Assembly: GCA_032164245.1 (NCBI GenBank)
Contig: JAVMKO010000003.1
Location: forward strand, 62,008,390 to 62,072,389
DNA from: Sternotherus odoratus
Lineage: Eukaryota; Chordata; Testudines; Kinosternidae
Direction of reading: 5' to 3'
Length of the DNA: 64,000 nt
This document shows positions 47,449 through 58,933 of this stretch, one piece after another (positions within the stretch are counted from its first letter, which is position 1; each line of letters begins with the position of its first letter). Both the position numbers and the translations under genes were made by a program. The notes below the pieces were generated by a model. That model worked only from the letters and a program-made list of their open reading frames with translations. It was not told the origin of the DNA and searched no databases.

Positions 47449-49599
47449 TCTTTAGTAATAGCATAGTTATTCCCATGCTAATATTACATCTTCTTATTTG
47501 CATAGCACTCCCTAAGTAGCAATTTGATACCTAACTTTCCATGTTCAAGAATATATTTGGACAGTTTGAACTGAAATGAAAGCCTTTCACACATCATAAC
47601 GAGCTTGTAATAAATTCTGGGCGAGGTTAAAGTGGGACACATGTTTCCAGATTAAGCTGACTGCCTCCTATTATAGGGAAAAGGAAAGTTGGTTTCTTTT
47701 TACTATCAACTGCTGAAGTCAAAGTTGTCTGAAAAACAGAGATATTTACAAGATGCTGGCTGAGCATTATTCATGTTCTAGAAACCTGAAATATATTAGT
47801 TGGAAGTGTCTCCCTAAATGGAATTATGAATGGAATAATTCGCCCTCTGACTCTAGGGAAAATGTTGAAAGGAATGATTTTTAAATCAATTGCAAACACT
47901 CTTAGTCACATGATGGGATGTTGATGTTTTCATTGATTCTATGAGCAGAAATTGAATGTGTGTGTAATGCAGTGTTTGAGTCCCCTGGGAATATTCAAGG
48001 AATAACATTTGCTCTCAAGTGTTTTTCCCCCCTCAGTTTCCAAAGAAACCTCAAACATGACTGTTATTCTGAACAGTTACATGGAACTCACTGGTCAGGG
48101 AAAGAAAAGAGAGAGAGACGGACAGAGACTCAGGCTAACAGCTGTTGAACAATGAATGTCCAGTGATTCAGATATTGACCCAGATATGATGCACTCTTCA
48201 GTCAGCATAGTGGCATCTGTGCTGGGAGTTTTGCAGTGTTGACTACAAGGTGTGATTTTGGGGGGATCACACTTCTACCTGACATAGCTATGATGGCAAA
48301 CTTTGTAGTGTATGTATGCCAAACCTTAAACAGGTGCTTAACTAATGTAGATGTGTTAACAGTGGTAGGATTAAAAGAAGAAGTGTATTTGAAAGAGATT
48401 TGAATAAAGGGCTTGTAGAGCACTTTCGATCAAAATACCAAAGACAAGAGTAGGATATGGCTGTAGTGTATGGCTTTTCAATTTCAACTTGGCTGAAGAT
48501 ATCAGCTGAAAAATAAATGTTACTTTCTTACACTGCATTTTTGTTGCTGGTTATCCATCAATATTTGTATAGCCACGTGGATATGAGTAATTGTTCCTGA
48601 CAGGGTTTTCTTATACAAACTAGACTCTTATAAAAGAAAATAGGTGTTTTCCTACAATATTTATCGGTAAAATATATATTAATATGGTAGGCAGGCCATC
48701 CTTAGGTTAAAAACCACCCTTGGAAAATTCCAATTTAGTCTCTAAATTACTTCTGTGTATTAATGCAATCTCAGTGTTTCTGCCTGGTTTCATTCAGGCA
48801 CTTTCAGCTTCTTTGCTCTTGTTTCAGGCTGTGCTCCAGGCAAAGTCAATAAATACCATTGCAGTGCTGAAGCCTGAAGCCTCAATCAGGGTTTAAAAGA
48901 CCATGTTTTAATTCAAGGTTTTATGATATCTTCTGAAATCCCTGCAGGATCTTGCTACCAGTAGAATTCATAATCTAGTGGTATTAAAACAAACAAACAA
49001 AAGACATTTGCTATTCTACATGTGCACCACATCCCTCTAATTTTCATCAACCTGTAACAAATTCTGGGACAGATTAAAGTGGAACACATGTTTCCAAATT
49101 CCTTTGGAATTTCGGATTGTTAGCCTCTACTGTAAACTGATTCTGTGCATGCATGTCTGTCACGTAAATAATGAAAACTCGTTCAGGTTTTTATTTTAGG
49201 TTTCTTAAGCCCTAGCTTCATGGCTTCCCTTAAACAAAATGAAAGGGATGAAGGACAGATAGAAACTTTGACCCAGATCCACAAATGATGAAGGTGTTGC
49301 AATGCCTAATTTTTAGGTACCTAAATCCTGTTTTAAGGCATCACTGAACTCCACAAAAGTCATTCTTGGCTCCCACCTAACCCTGGAGGCATCTAAACTC
49401 ACTTGGTGTCTAAATTTTTGCCTGCCAGTTTGCATGCTCCAATCTCCTTCTGGACATCAGGAAGGTGGGCAACTATCCCCAGTCTTTTTTCATGCACCCT
49501 ACTGTCTCACCCCTATCTTACACCTGAGCTGCATGGTGATTCACAAACTGGCAAGATAGCCTTTTGGCTGCCCAAGTTACGTGTGGCAGTCCGATCAGG
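47449..49599. other. Unassigned DNA with one internal direct repeat
   Basis: Segments 47598-47655 and 49047-49105 are about 80-85% similar and in the same orientation (landmarks aaattctggg, ttaaagtgg, acacatgtttcca). They are probably two copies of an unrecognised repeat. 49272-49360 also has fold-back MITE phrases (acccagatccacaaa, ttaggtacctaaatcc). No gene seen. Confidence 0.45.
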
Positions 49600-49876
49600 T
49601 AGGTGTGTGCAGAGAACACCCACTGGATTGGGCCTGCCTGTCCTAGGACCAATCATATTCAACACATTCATAAATGATCTGGAGAAAGGGGTAAACAGGG
49701 AGGTGACAAAGTTTTCAGATGATGCTAAACTGCTCAAGCTGGTTAAGACCAAAGCTGAGTGTGAAGAACTTCAAAAATATCTCTCAAAACTAAGTGACTG
49801 GGCAACAAAATGGCAAACGAAATTTAATGTGGATAAATGTAGAGTAATGCACATTGGAAATAATAACCCCAACTAT
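49600..49876 (+). pseudogene. CR1 reverse transcriptase, upstream piece
   Basis: The open frame includes LGPIIFNTFINDLEKG, KFSDDAKLLKLVK (the FADD-type catalytic box reads FSDD here), LSDWATKWQTKFNVDKC and MHIGNNNPNYQ, in CR1 ORF2 order. It runs up to the target duplication caactat (49870-49876), where a PLE fragment interrupts it, and resumes at 50087. 5' truncated. The apparent N-terminal extension of this frame before about 49600 is not CR1-like. Confidence 0.85.
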
Positions 49877-50086
49877 CAGAGAGGTAGCCATGCTAGTATG
49901 GATCTGCAGAAGTAACAGAGTCCTGTGGCACCTTAAAGACTAACTAAAGTATTGAAGCATAAGCTTTCGTGGGCTAATACCCACTTTGTCGGATGCATGC
50001 AGAGGCAGGTATAAATAAGAGGTGAGAACCAGGTTAGAGATAGCAAAGTTAGTTCAATCAGGCTGAACTACCTTGTTATCTCTAAT
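49877..50086 (-). mobile_element. PLE family-B insertion, 210 bp, with 7-bp target duplication
   Basis: Target duplication caactat at 49870-49876 and 50087-50093. On the minus strand it has ccgacaa, the hairpin gtgggt-atta-gcccac, then gaaagcttatgctt (about 49948-49983), followed by a tail ending near ggctacctctctg. It sits inside a CR1 reverse-transcriptase frame, so it postdates that CR1. Confidence 0.82.
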
Positions 50087-50845
50087 CAACTATATGTACA
50101 ATATGATGGGGGCTTATTTAGCTACAACTAATCAGGAAAAAGATCTTGGAGTCATCATGGATAGTTCTCTGAAGACATCCACGCAGTGTGCACCAGCTGC
50201 CAAAAAAGCAAACAGGATGTTAGGAATCATTTAAAAAAGGAAAGAGAATAAGACGGAGAATATCTTATTGCCCTTATATAAATCAATGGTGTGCCCACAT
50301 CTGGAATACAGCATACAGATGTGGTCTCCTCATCTCAAATTATATACATACTGGCATTAGAAAAGGTTCATAGATGGGCAACTAAAATGATTACGGGTTT
50401 GGAACGGGTACCATATGAGGAGAAATTAAAGAGGCTAGGACTTTTCAGCTTGGAAAAGGGATATGAGGGGATATGATAGAGGTATATAAGAAGGGATATG
50501 ATAGAGGTATATAAAATTATGAGTGGTGTGAATAAAGTGAATAAGGAAAAGTTATTTACTTATTCCCATAACCTAAGAACTAGGGACCACCAAATGAAAT
50601 GAATGGGCAGCAGGTTTAAAACAAATAAATGCTCTTCACCACACAGCGCACAGTCAGCCTGTGGAACTCCTTGCCTGGGGAGGTTGTGAAATCTGGGTTT
50701 AAAAGAGAACTGAATAAATTCATGGAGGTTAATTCCATTAATGGCTAGTAGCCAGGATAGGTAAGGAATGGTGTCCCTAGCCTCTGTTTGCCAGAGGCTG
50801 ATGATGGATGGCAGGAGAGAGATCACTTGATCGTCAGCACAAACA
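50087..50845 (+). pseudogene. CR1 ORF2 C-terminus and 3' region
   Basis: It resumes the CR1 frame with QEKDLGVIMDSSLKTSTQC and CAPAAKKANRMLGII. After stops and a frameshift it goes on with [20 protein letters not shown] and [15 protein letters not shown]. The 3' part contains a tandemly duplicated gggatatgatagaggtatat (about 50468-50511) and later phrases of the CR1 3' region up to gatcacttgatcg (50823-50835). Multiple lesions: non-functional. Confidence 0.82.
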
Positions 50846-52212
50846 TAAGCACCTAGGGAATTTGGGTATTCACAGAGTTTGATGGCAGCTGACTATAAGG
50901 ATCTAAGTGGGATGCAAAGTGACAGTTGGGTGAGCAAATCTCTTTGTGGCCTTAGCCTCAGACCCACTAGATGAGTACATGCTCAGAGAAGGCAATGATA
51001 TTGCTGAAGGCACACTTTTTCTACTATTGCCACACCCGTCAACTTGATATTTTCACCATGACACTATCTGCATTTTATGAGTATTCCTTTCCCTTCCTAC
51101 AACATCTTAAAACATATCTGTTCAAATATGGGGCCAAGAATCTATTTCTGAAAAAAATAGTCTTTCTGTCAGCCTGGCTTTCAGTACAGTGACTGAAATA
51201 TTGTACATAGATGAACCCAAGGGACAGTTTCATTTTTACTATGTTTGTTGTGTTGATTTTCATTTGGAAAAAATCTAAATAAAACATTTCAAAATGTGAG
51301 AGCCAGAAAGGCTCCAGGGATGACAGGCAGCCATTTCCCCATGCTCTCAAACATGGATCTCCTCCTCATTTTTTTTTTTCATTTTTCCTTTGGCATCTTC
51401 TCACACAGTCATAAAACACTGCATATGGCACTGAATTTAAGGAGAATGGGTTTGCAGTGGCATAACGAATATAATGATGCCAGTTAGCATTTCAAAACGG
51501 AGAGATGACTGGCCATCTGGGAAAAGGGGTAATTTAAGGTCAACACATGAATAATAATAAAAGCTGAGGCCCACTTTTCTCAGCTGTAGATGTTATCCTG
51601 CCAAAAGATTGATATTAAGTACAAAATCCAAGTATTGTGCCTTCCAGCAGTAATTCATTCATGAATTTCAGTTGATCTCTCATATTACTTTTGTTCCAAG
51701 CACATGGCTGTAGCAAAATAAAAGCTAGTATCAAGCTAATTCCAGAGAAGTGAGTGGTGTACCTGTTTTCCCATGTACAATAAAGAATGGCATTAATTAT
51801 TAGTAACAGCAGAAAGGGGTGCAAATTGTTGGTTACCTAAATTTTCCTTCCAACATAATTTTGTTAAACCTGACTAACTTTAGGGTTCAATAGAGATTTC
51901 ACTTCTTGGAAATTGTTACATTTAGGATTTTATTTGCTGCTGCAGAGTAGAAATAAGGTTAGCCAGTCCACTTTCTTTATCAAAATGCAATATATATTGG
52001 TTATTCATACAAAATGAACATGTGGTAGTGGAATATGGGAAGCAACTACAGAATTGCACTTTTCTATTGCTATTAATAGTAAGTCATTTTTTTCTCTGGT
52101 TATCCTTTGCCTAAATAAGTGATCTATTTTATCTTAAATTGATTTAATAAAACTAGGTCAAATAGCGTATATGGACTTCATGGCTCATGATATTGTCAAT
52201 GAAATATGGGTA
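50846..52212. other. Unassigned DNA
   Basis: No gene or element recognised; T-run at about 51368-51380. Confidence 0.35.
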
Positions 52213-52853
52213 CAGTGAAACCTCCATTTAACGGACTAATTCGGGCGAGGGGGTATCCGTTAAATGAAAAAGTCCATTATTTAATAATAAAAAAAACCCG
52301 AGCTGTCGGAGCAGCAGCCCGACCACCACAGGGTGGGGGCAGCAGCTCCGCAGCCCGCCCGCTGCCGGAACCCGGCTGCCAGCTGGGAGCTGTCAGCCAG
52401 CCCGCCTGGGTCCCAGCTGCCGGGAGCCGTCAGCCAGCCCGCCCGGGTCCCGGCTGCCGGGAGCCGTCAGCCAGCCCGCCCGGGTCCCGGGACCCGGCAG
52501 CCAGCCCGCCCACTGGCAGGACTCGGGCGGGAGCCAGCCCGCCAGCCAGACCTCCCGCTGCTGTGACCCGGGCGGCAGCCGGGAGCCAGCCCACCCGCTG
52601 TTGGGACCCGGGCGGGAGCTGGCAGCCAGCCGGCCTGCCAACCAGCCCTCCTGCTACTGTGACCCGGGCGGCAGCCGGGAGCAGGCAGGCAGCCCGCCAG
52701 CCAACCCGCCCGCTGCCGTGACCCGGGCGGCAGCTGGGAGCCGGCAGCCAGCCCGTGAGAAATGGATTTGGAATGCATCGGACTTGCATAGAAATTTTGT
52801 CCGTTGCATCCGAAGTCTGTTAAATCGAGGTCCGTTAAATCGAGGTTTTACTG
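52213..52853. mobile_element. Pogo/Tigger-like element, 641 bp, GC-rich core
   Basis: TA flanks at 52211-52212 and 52854-52855. Left end CAGTGAAACCTCCATTTAAC; right end, inverted, CAGTAAAACCTCGATTTAAC. Subterminal blocks match the outer element at 15120-16434. The AT-rich shell encloses a very GC-rich tandem repeat (52320-52760) unlike the core of the other copy. No transposase. The 171-codon frame 52206-52721 is a repeat artefact. Confidence 0.9.
52320..52760. repeat. GC-rich minisatellite, 37-bp units then diverged units
   Basis: Three clear 37-bp units start at 52383, 52420 and 52457 (shared gggagc.gtcagccagcccg). They are followed by longer diverged units built from the same cccgggcggcagccggga-type blocks up to 52760. 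It lies wholly inside the pogo-like element. All frames are open over long distances because stop codons are rare at this composition. Confidence 0.85.
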
Positions 52854-53684
52854 TAATTTCTCCTCTAGGTCACTGGTTAGATTAGAATTTCACTCAGCTA
52901 AGTTTTGACTGAAATTCTTTAACCACTGTAAATTGTTTGGTAGCTTATGTGAATTGAGTAGGCAGTCCTACTTAGGCCCACTTAAATAAGTGTTCAAGTT
53001 ACTTAAAAGGAGAAACTATTGTCTAGTGCAGTATTTCCCAAATTTTTGTTGTTTAAAGGCCTACTTGTATTAATTTATACATCTATGGCTGACTCGTGTG
53101 TGCCTCTCATTTTGAGAAATGCTGGCTTAATGGGCAAACAGAGGACAAAGAGGGAGAAGAGCTGGGTTCTTGTCTGAGAGAACTTCCTGAGATAATATAA
53201 CACTCAGGAACCTTGTGCTTTTATATGAAAACTGTAATCTTTTGGATATGACCCAGTTTGATAATCCACACTTATCATTTCTGAAACAGAAAAGACAAAT
53301 AGGTATAACATGAATAATAACCTGTTCTCTGATGTTATGGTATCTCATTACAAGATTTTTTGTTTGTGTATGCTCTCTATTAATATTTTATATTACCTAC
53401 AATCTGTACCAATAACTCTTTATCTTAATAATTACCAATTGAATAGGATCCCAAAGATGATGAAAGAAACATATCATGCAGCATTTGGTACAACACAATA
53501 TGTACATTTATTTCCCCTATAGTTATCATGTAAAACATAATCAATATTCAAAAAAGGTGTGATAGTCTACATTCTTCTCTTATTATGGCTAGCAACTATG
53601 CATATATTATCATATTTGTTACTCCATCTCCCAACTCCCACCTTAGTCTGCTTTACAATCGTGTCCGCATTTATGTCACGCCTT
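52854..53684. other. Unassigned DNA
   Basis: No gene recognised. 53020-53120 contains a phrase (agtatttcccaaatttttgtt ... gagaaatgctgg) reminiscent of an old hAT-type MITE. Confidence 0.35.
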
Positions 53685-53812
53685 TCAATTGTAAGCTCTT
53701 TGGGGCACGGACAGTTCTTCTTCACATGTTTGAACAGCACTTACCACAATAGGGGCTGTAAAATGGACCCCTGGTCTGATTGGCCTATGACACAATATAA
53801 ATGTTAGTAACC
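53685..53812 (-). mobile_element. Amniote LINE/SINE 3'-end repeat
   Basis: ttgtaagctctttggggcac, gtttgaacagcacttaccacaat and aatggacccctggtctgattgg are the reverse-orientation landmarks of the repeat family noted at 30270-30585 and 35560-35885. Old and diverged. Confidence 0.5.
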
Positions 53813-53880
53813 AATGCCCCCTTGATATTACTCAACATTTTTAGTGTTTTAGAGATTCTTAGAGTCACATACAATTATAT

Positions 53881-53980
53881 TTGAACAAACTGGAGAGAGT
53901 CCAGAGGAAAGCAACAAAAATGATAAAAGGTTTGGAAAACCTGACCTGCAAGGAAAGTTTTAAAAAGCTGGGCATGTTTA
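53881..53980 (+). pseudogene. CR1 ORF2 fragment, left of a 2-kb LTR
   Basis: The frame reads NKLERVQRKATKMIKGLENL and KESFKKLG, the CR1 LERVQRRATKMI.GLE block. The LTR 53981-55995 cuts it at the target duplication gttta (53976-53980); it resumes at 55996. Confidence 0.85.
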
Positions 53981-55244
53981 TGTCTGTTACAGCTTTCCCC
54001 CTATTCCATTTTGTTTCTTACAGCTGTCCCCTTACTCCATTTTGTTTTTGTTCTCCTGTGGCCGCCCCTCCCTGGCTGTTAAGTTGTTTACCAGGGCCAC
54101 TGCCCTTCTCAAAGGGAGGGCCCCTTAAGTTGTTTACCAAGAGCCATTGCCCTTCTCAAAGGGATGGCCACTTGTGCTGCGTGCTAAGTGGGACAACTGC
54201 CCTGTTCAAAGGGTTGGTCCTGTTATCACCTTGTTAAACCTGGGCTCGGTGTAGGGTAGACAATGTCCAAAGCTGTAAGACTTAATGTGTTTTTGAGATC
54301 CTGGGCATGAGTCATAGGCCTCATGTGCTTCTGAGTCATGAGGTGGAACTCACGCCTATGGTCCAGGACTCTGCCCAGGCATGTCTCTATGCTCACCTGC
54401 AGTTTTTCCCTGTAACTCCTCCCCTGTGACAGAGGGAGCCTATCAGGATTACTGGTGAGGAAGCTGCCTGAGTTTGCCTTTAAGAACAGGCATTTTTTGA
54501 AACAAACATCAGAAAGGTTCCTGCATTGCTACCTGGTCTGATCAGCCAGGGGTTCTGGGGGGTCCTTTCTCCGCTCTCATTTTATTTTTGAGCGTACCCC
54601 CGTTTTAACACCCCCCCACACACAAAGAATGAATTGCTGCCTGAGAGACCTCCTGATTATCAAGACCGTGCCGAGCCCTCCTTGCTTCTTCTGATGCTGT
54701 TGCTGCTTCTGCCTTTGCTGCTGCCTTGGGGACTGGTGAGAATCCCTCTGTGAAACTTTCTATACTTAATTACTTTAGCTGCTGGCTCTGTTTCCCCAAC
54801 ACACAGACTCAAACTAAACCTCTCTTAAACTCCTTGGTCTGTGTCTTAAAACCTCTCTCAAACTAAACCTTGGTCTGTGTCTTAAAACCTCTCTTAAACT
54901 CCTTGGTTTGTATCTGTAATCTGTTTCTTGCTTTGCAGCACCTTTGCTGCTAGAAATAAGCCTGTGCCTTCCTGAACTGTACCTGGGCACACACCACCCT
55001 GCCCTCTGAAACTACCCCTAGTATAAGGTGCACCCATTAGGTTAGATTTTGTCTTTTAGTCTAGATAAGTTGTAATTTCATTTTGCGTAGCTGTAGTTAA
55101 GTTAGGTTTAGGAAATTGCTTGCATTGTACCCTGTAAGTTAGCCTTAAAGAATTGTTGCATTGTGTTTTGTTACTTGCTAATTTGGGTAGTTTGGTTAAG
55201 TTAAATCATAGATAAGATTTTACTGTGTTTTGTAAAATTGTCTC

Positions 55245-55485
55245 TCTGCTGTTTAAACTTGCAGCCTGTCTGTTCTGTGTCTCCCTGAGTCTAAATCTCC
55301 CTCCACCACGTGCTCCTCTTCCCCCCATCCCCCAACCTTCCTTATCTACCACTTTCTTTCTCTCTCTCTCTCCCTCTCTGCTGTTTAAACTTGCAGCCTG
55401 TCTGTTCTGTGTCTCCCTGAGTCTAAATCTCCCTCCACCACGTGCTCCTCTTCCCCCATCCCCCAACCTTACTTATCTACCACTT

Positions 55486-55527
<42 letters not shown>

Positions 55528-55585
55528 TCTCTCCCTCTCTGCTGTTTCAACTTACAGCCTGTCTTCTCTCTCTCTCTCTCTTTCT
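55245..55585. repeat. ~130-bp tandem duplication with CT microsatellites in LTR
   Basis: The block starting ctgctgtttaaacttgcagcc occurs at about 55246 and about 55379, and a third, partial copy (ctgctgtttcaacttacagcc) at about 55540. Each is followed by a pure CT run, longest at 55491-55532. It looks like slippage-driven growth of the LTR U3/R region. Open frames here are repeat artefacts. Confidence 0.88.
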
Positions 55586-55922
55586 AGCATAAAACCCCAT
55601 TGGTCACCCCTTTTCTCTTTAACACACCTCACATTTTACATTTACATTTTTACCTAAAATTGTTGGTTATTTAACACATTTTACCCATACTGTTAGTTGG
55701 TTATATGCTGCTGTGACACACTCTTTACATAGAAATTGTTAGCTACCTGTTACATTTATACTTCAGTGCTAATTGGTTACCAACTGTATTGTACCCCACT
55801 GTATTGTACTCCACTATTGAAACCCCCTATCCCATTTACCAAGAGAAACCCCTCCCCAATTGTCTACTTTAACAAACCCCATACCCCTCACTATTGAATT
55901 TTCCCTGTTTTTGCATTTTCTT

Positions 55923-55928
55923 AATAAA
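55923..55928 (+). terminator. LTR poly(A) signal
   Basis: aataaa followed by gtttattttgca, 67 bases before the LTR end. The position fits the R/U5 junction of a plus-strand LTR. Confidence 0.6.
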
Positions 55929-55995
55929 GTTTATTTTGCACCCCACCTGTGTGGTAATTGCTCCCCAAGATCCCATATACCTGCTGGCAGGGACA

Positions 55996-56310
55996 GTTTA
56001 GTCTTGAGAAAAGAAGACTGGAGTGAGGGTGACGACTTGATAACAATGTTCAAATATATTAAGGGTTGTTACAAAGAGGATGATGATAATGTGTTCTCCA
56101 TGTCCACTGAAAGTAGGACAAGAAGTAAGATTAATCTGCAGCAATAGAGATTTAGGTTAGATGTTAGAAAAATCTTTCTATCTATAAGTATAGTTAAGCT
56201 CTGGAATGGGCTCCTAAGGACAAACATTTACTTGGTCCTGTCTCAGCACCCATGGCTGGACTTGATCATATCTCCATCAGCAGATTTCTGTGATTCCGTG
56301 ATTGTATACC
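55996..56310 (+). pseudogene. CR1 ORF2 C-terminus and 3' end, right of the LTR
   Basis: After the target duplication the CR1 sequence continues: LRKEDWSEGDDLITMFKYIK, GCYKEDDDNVFS and TRSKIN, then a 3' region with gttaagctctggaatggg and the terminal cagatttctgtgattccgtg, the typical CR1 3' terminus. Joined with 53881-53980 it forms one 5'-truncated CR1 copy. Confidence 0.85.
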
Positions 56311-57150
56311 ATGCTGCATAGAATAGTCAAAAACAATAGGATTAATGTACACTCATGTCAGTGGAGCTTTTAGACTCAGCACAGAGCTTGCCAGATTGAG
56401 CAGCTTTTGAAAAATGGTTGTTAATGAAGTAAGTGCAGCGAGTGCAGGTCTGAGTCAAGTAATTTGCTGTCTTCCAGAAAAGATATGAGAATAATTTGAA
56501 ATGAAAATGTATATTGATACTCTCAAGCTTTTGGATGATGTACCAGTGAAAGTGACACAGACTGACAAATCTGGAAAGGTCCCAACCATTGTATATGACT
56601 ACCTTTCCTTCTGTCTATGATGGCCTTGTTTATATGAAAAAAAGGTTTGCCAGTTTAGCTATACCAGCAAGCCAGGTGACTAGAGATGCATCTTATAAAG
56701 GCAAATGTGCACTTTTGAAAGTATACATTATATTGGTTGCCTGAACAAAATAAGCTAATCTGACAAAATCATTTTTTGCTGATGTATCTGTGTCTACAGT
56801 GGAGGTTATGCTGATCAAAAACATAATTAAAAAATTAATATGCCTAATCAACTTTAGTATACTGGTAAGAAGTCCTACCTTGATGATGGAGTTGAGAGAT
56901 CCTTTCCTTTCCCTGGGGCCCACCATCTCTGGCTCTTTTCTTCTGAAATAAATACTCCCCCAGGAAACATGCCTGGAAAAACATATAGTTAACCATAAAA
57001 ATGGTTATTTTGAGGCTGAGTTGAAGGATAGTTGAAAGATCAGCCAAACGTTGCTGTCAAGGTCAGAAGGTGCATCAGTGTGGCAAACTCTTTTGAGCAC
57101 CTTGGAGTCCTTCTCCAAGATCAAAGTGTTTCCACTGACTTGTAGACATA
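56311..57150. other. Unassigned AT-rich DNA
   Basis: No gene or element recognised. Confidence 0.35.
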
Positions 57151-57898
57151 TGTCAGGATTGCCTCCCCACTCTGAACTCTAGGGTAAAGATGTGGGGACC
57201 CGCATGAACAAAAAAAAAAGAAATAACCCCCCAAGCTTATTTTACCAGCTTACATTAAAACTTTTCCCCCAGAACACAAACTTCTTCTGTGTCTGGACTT
57301 GGTACCACTGCTACCACCAATTTAAGCCCACAAAACAATGGGTTTTAGTAAATTGGAACCCCCCTTTAACACTCCCCAAACCGCCTCCCTTTACCTGGGA
57401 GAGGCTTAAGAAACAAAGGAAACCCTCACTTTCTGTGAGACTTGCCCAATCCAAACCAGGATCTAGCCAATGGAAACAAGCAGTCAGAGTCTTAAAAGAA
57501 AGATTTTAATTAAAGAAAAAGAAAAGCATAAATCCCTTGTACAGAAATTAATAGAAAAAAACCCACTTGCATCACACAGCATCACTGACCTCTCTATGGG
57601 AATTCTTCCTCTGCTAAAGCTTAACAGTATAAGGAACACCGTGGATCAATTATCAAGTGATACAATTCACTTACTACTGAACTTGACTTGTTAGAAGATT
57701 ATAGATAGGTAGAGTAAAAGACATGGGTGTGGTTTATCCCATAGCCGGAGAGAACAGAACGAGAGAGAGAACCGAAACTGAAAACTCTCTTTGTCTCCAA
57801 GGTTGATTAGCATCTCCGGTTCATTCCCCTCTCAGGTTACCTTCAGGTTAACCCTTTACAGGTAAAAAGTAATTCTAGGCTACTTTATACTTATGACA
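57151..57898 (-). mobile_element. Solo LTR, 748 bp, ~750-bp family, copy 3 (uninterrupted)
   Basis: Ends tgtcaggatt and acttatgaca give TGTCA...TGACA. Perfect 5-bp target duplications acata (57146-57150, 57899-57903). This is the only unbroken copy of the family in the window and can serve as its reference. It shares ctctagggtaaagatgtgggg near the left end and caggttaaccctttacagg near the right end with copies 1 and 2. No coding content. Confidence 0.93.
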
Positions 57899-57903
57899 AC
57901 ATA

Positions 57904-58732
57904 CATTTGACTAAACTTTACACTGGACAGCTAATATGGTGTTGCACTCATGCCAAGCAATCATTTCCCAGTTGGGCATTTAATAACCTTAGTAAATAAA
58001 TCTGTGGAATTTTCAGACCACAATTTTCAAAGGCTTCTCAGTGCTGTCAAATCAAAACTGTTTTGTTATAGGTTGATGAAAGGCACTGATGATTACTGAA
58101 GTTTCTTGTAAAGTTTCAGCTTTGAAATGAACATCAGCTCTCTTGGCTATGGGCTTTTTTGAAAAAAAATGGGACCAGATTTGTTTAACAATTTTAAAAA
58201 TGCATATTTCCTTGTCATCTCATGTTCAAAATGGTGGAACAGTATCTCCTCAAAATTATTAAAGGAAAAGGAGAGACCAAAAAAATATCATATCATATTT
58301 TGGGAAGAGAACAAATATGAAAATTTTAGCTAGAATAATGAAAGTTTCTAAAAGTTGAGGAATGATTGAGGATAGAGGTTAGAATGGGAACTGATATGAA
58401 ATTTGAAATGTAGTACTTGTTTTCACTTCCAGAAAAGTGGCATATAACTGAGGCTCTGAAACGCTAATGTATTCCAAAAGCTGCTTCTGTCACACTGGTG
58501 AAGTAACTGTCAGTCTTCATGCAGTGATATTTCCTGCTAGTTGTGGTACTACTTTTTATTTTTTATGGCAGCTTCTTGTCTTTGGTGGATCTTTGATTTA
58601 AATTAATCTGTGATCACTTTCTGTGAATGACACCAAAACTGGAGATAACTAAAATGAAGTTTCCTGAAGATTTTTGAGTAGCTAGGGATATGACCATGAG
58701 GAAGATTTGGCTTTAATAAATGTTGTCTTAGA
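57904..58732. other. Unassigned AT-rich DNA
   Basis: No gene or element recognised. Confidence 0.35.
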
Positions 58733-58925
58733 CCCAGATCCTCAGAGGTATTTAGCTACCCTAGCTTTCATTGAGCTCAAGGACACAGACAAGATAGGTG
58801 AGGTATTATCTTTTATTGCACTAAGTTCTGTTGGTGGAAGGGACAAGTTTTCAAACTTCACAGTGCTCTTCTTCAGCTCTGATTGCTTTCAATGGAAGTT
58901 GGGAGGTTAACTTTTCTTTGAGGAT
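58733..58925. mobile_element. Fold-back MITE split near its centre by a PLE end
   Basis: The left arm acccagatcctcagaggtat (58735-58754) and the right arm ctttgaggatctggcac (58917-58933) are inverted copies. The block between ttgagctcaag and attgctttcaatgg is the PLE fragment 58770-58880. Without it the element would be a hairpin like 22539-22614. Confidence 0.6.
58770..58880 (-). mobile_element. PLE family-A terminal fragment
   Basis: On the minus strand: ctgaagaagagcactgtgaa, then tgaaaacttgtccct, caccaacagaac and aataaaagataatacctcac. This is the order of the family-A terminus at 59240-59340. It retains the CTGAAGA box, while the GAAA box and hairpin are eroded. Confidence 0.65.
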
Positions 58926-58933
58926 CTGGCACT

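Larger units (their letters stand above)
53981..55995 (+). mobile_element. Solo LTR, 2015 bp, rich in tandem repeats
   Basis: Ends tgtctgttac and ggcagggaca (TGTC...GACA), with perfect 5-bp target duplications gttta (53976-53980, 55996-56000). A poly(A) signal (aataaa, 55923-55928) lies 67 bases before the end. Its unusual length is explained by expanded internal repeats: an opening duplication (ctccattttgttt-type, 53990-54050), three ~55-bp units at about 54075-54220 (cccttctcaaaggg), a duplication at 54805-54915, and two ~130-bp units plus CT tracts at 55245-55585. No retroviral genes. It splits a CR1 reverse-transcriptase relic. Confidence 0.88.

Noticed and set aside
52206..52721. 171-codon open frame and overlapping minus-strand frames
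   Set aside because: GC-rich minisatellite inside a pogo-like element; the open frames reflect repeat composition, not coding selection.
55225..55587. 120-codon frame rich in Leu/Ser
   Set aside because: Translation of CT microsatellites and ~130-bp tandem units within a solo LTR.
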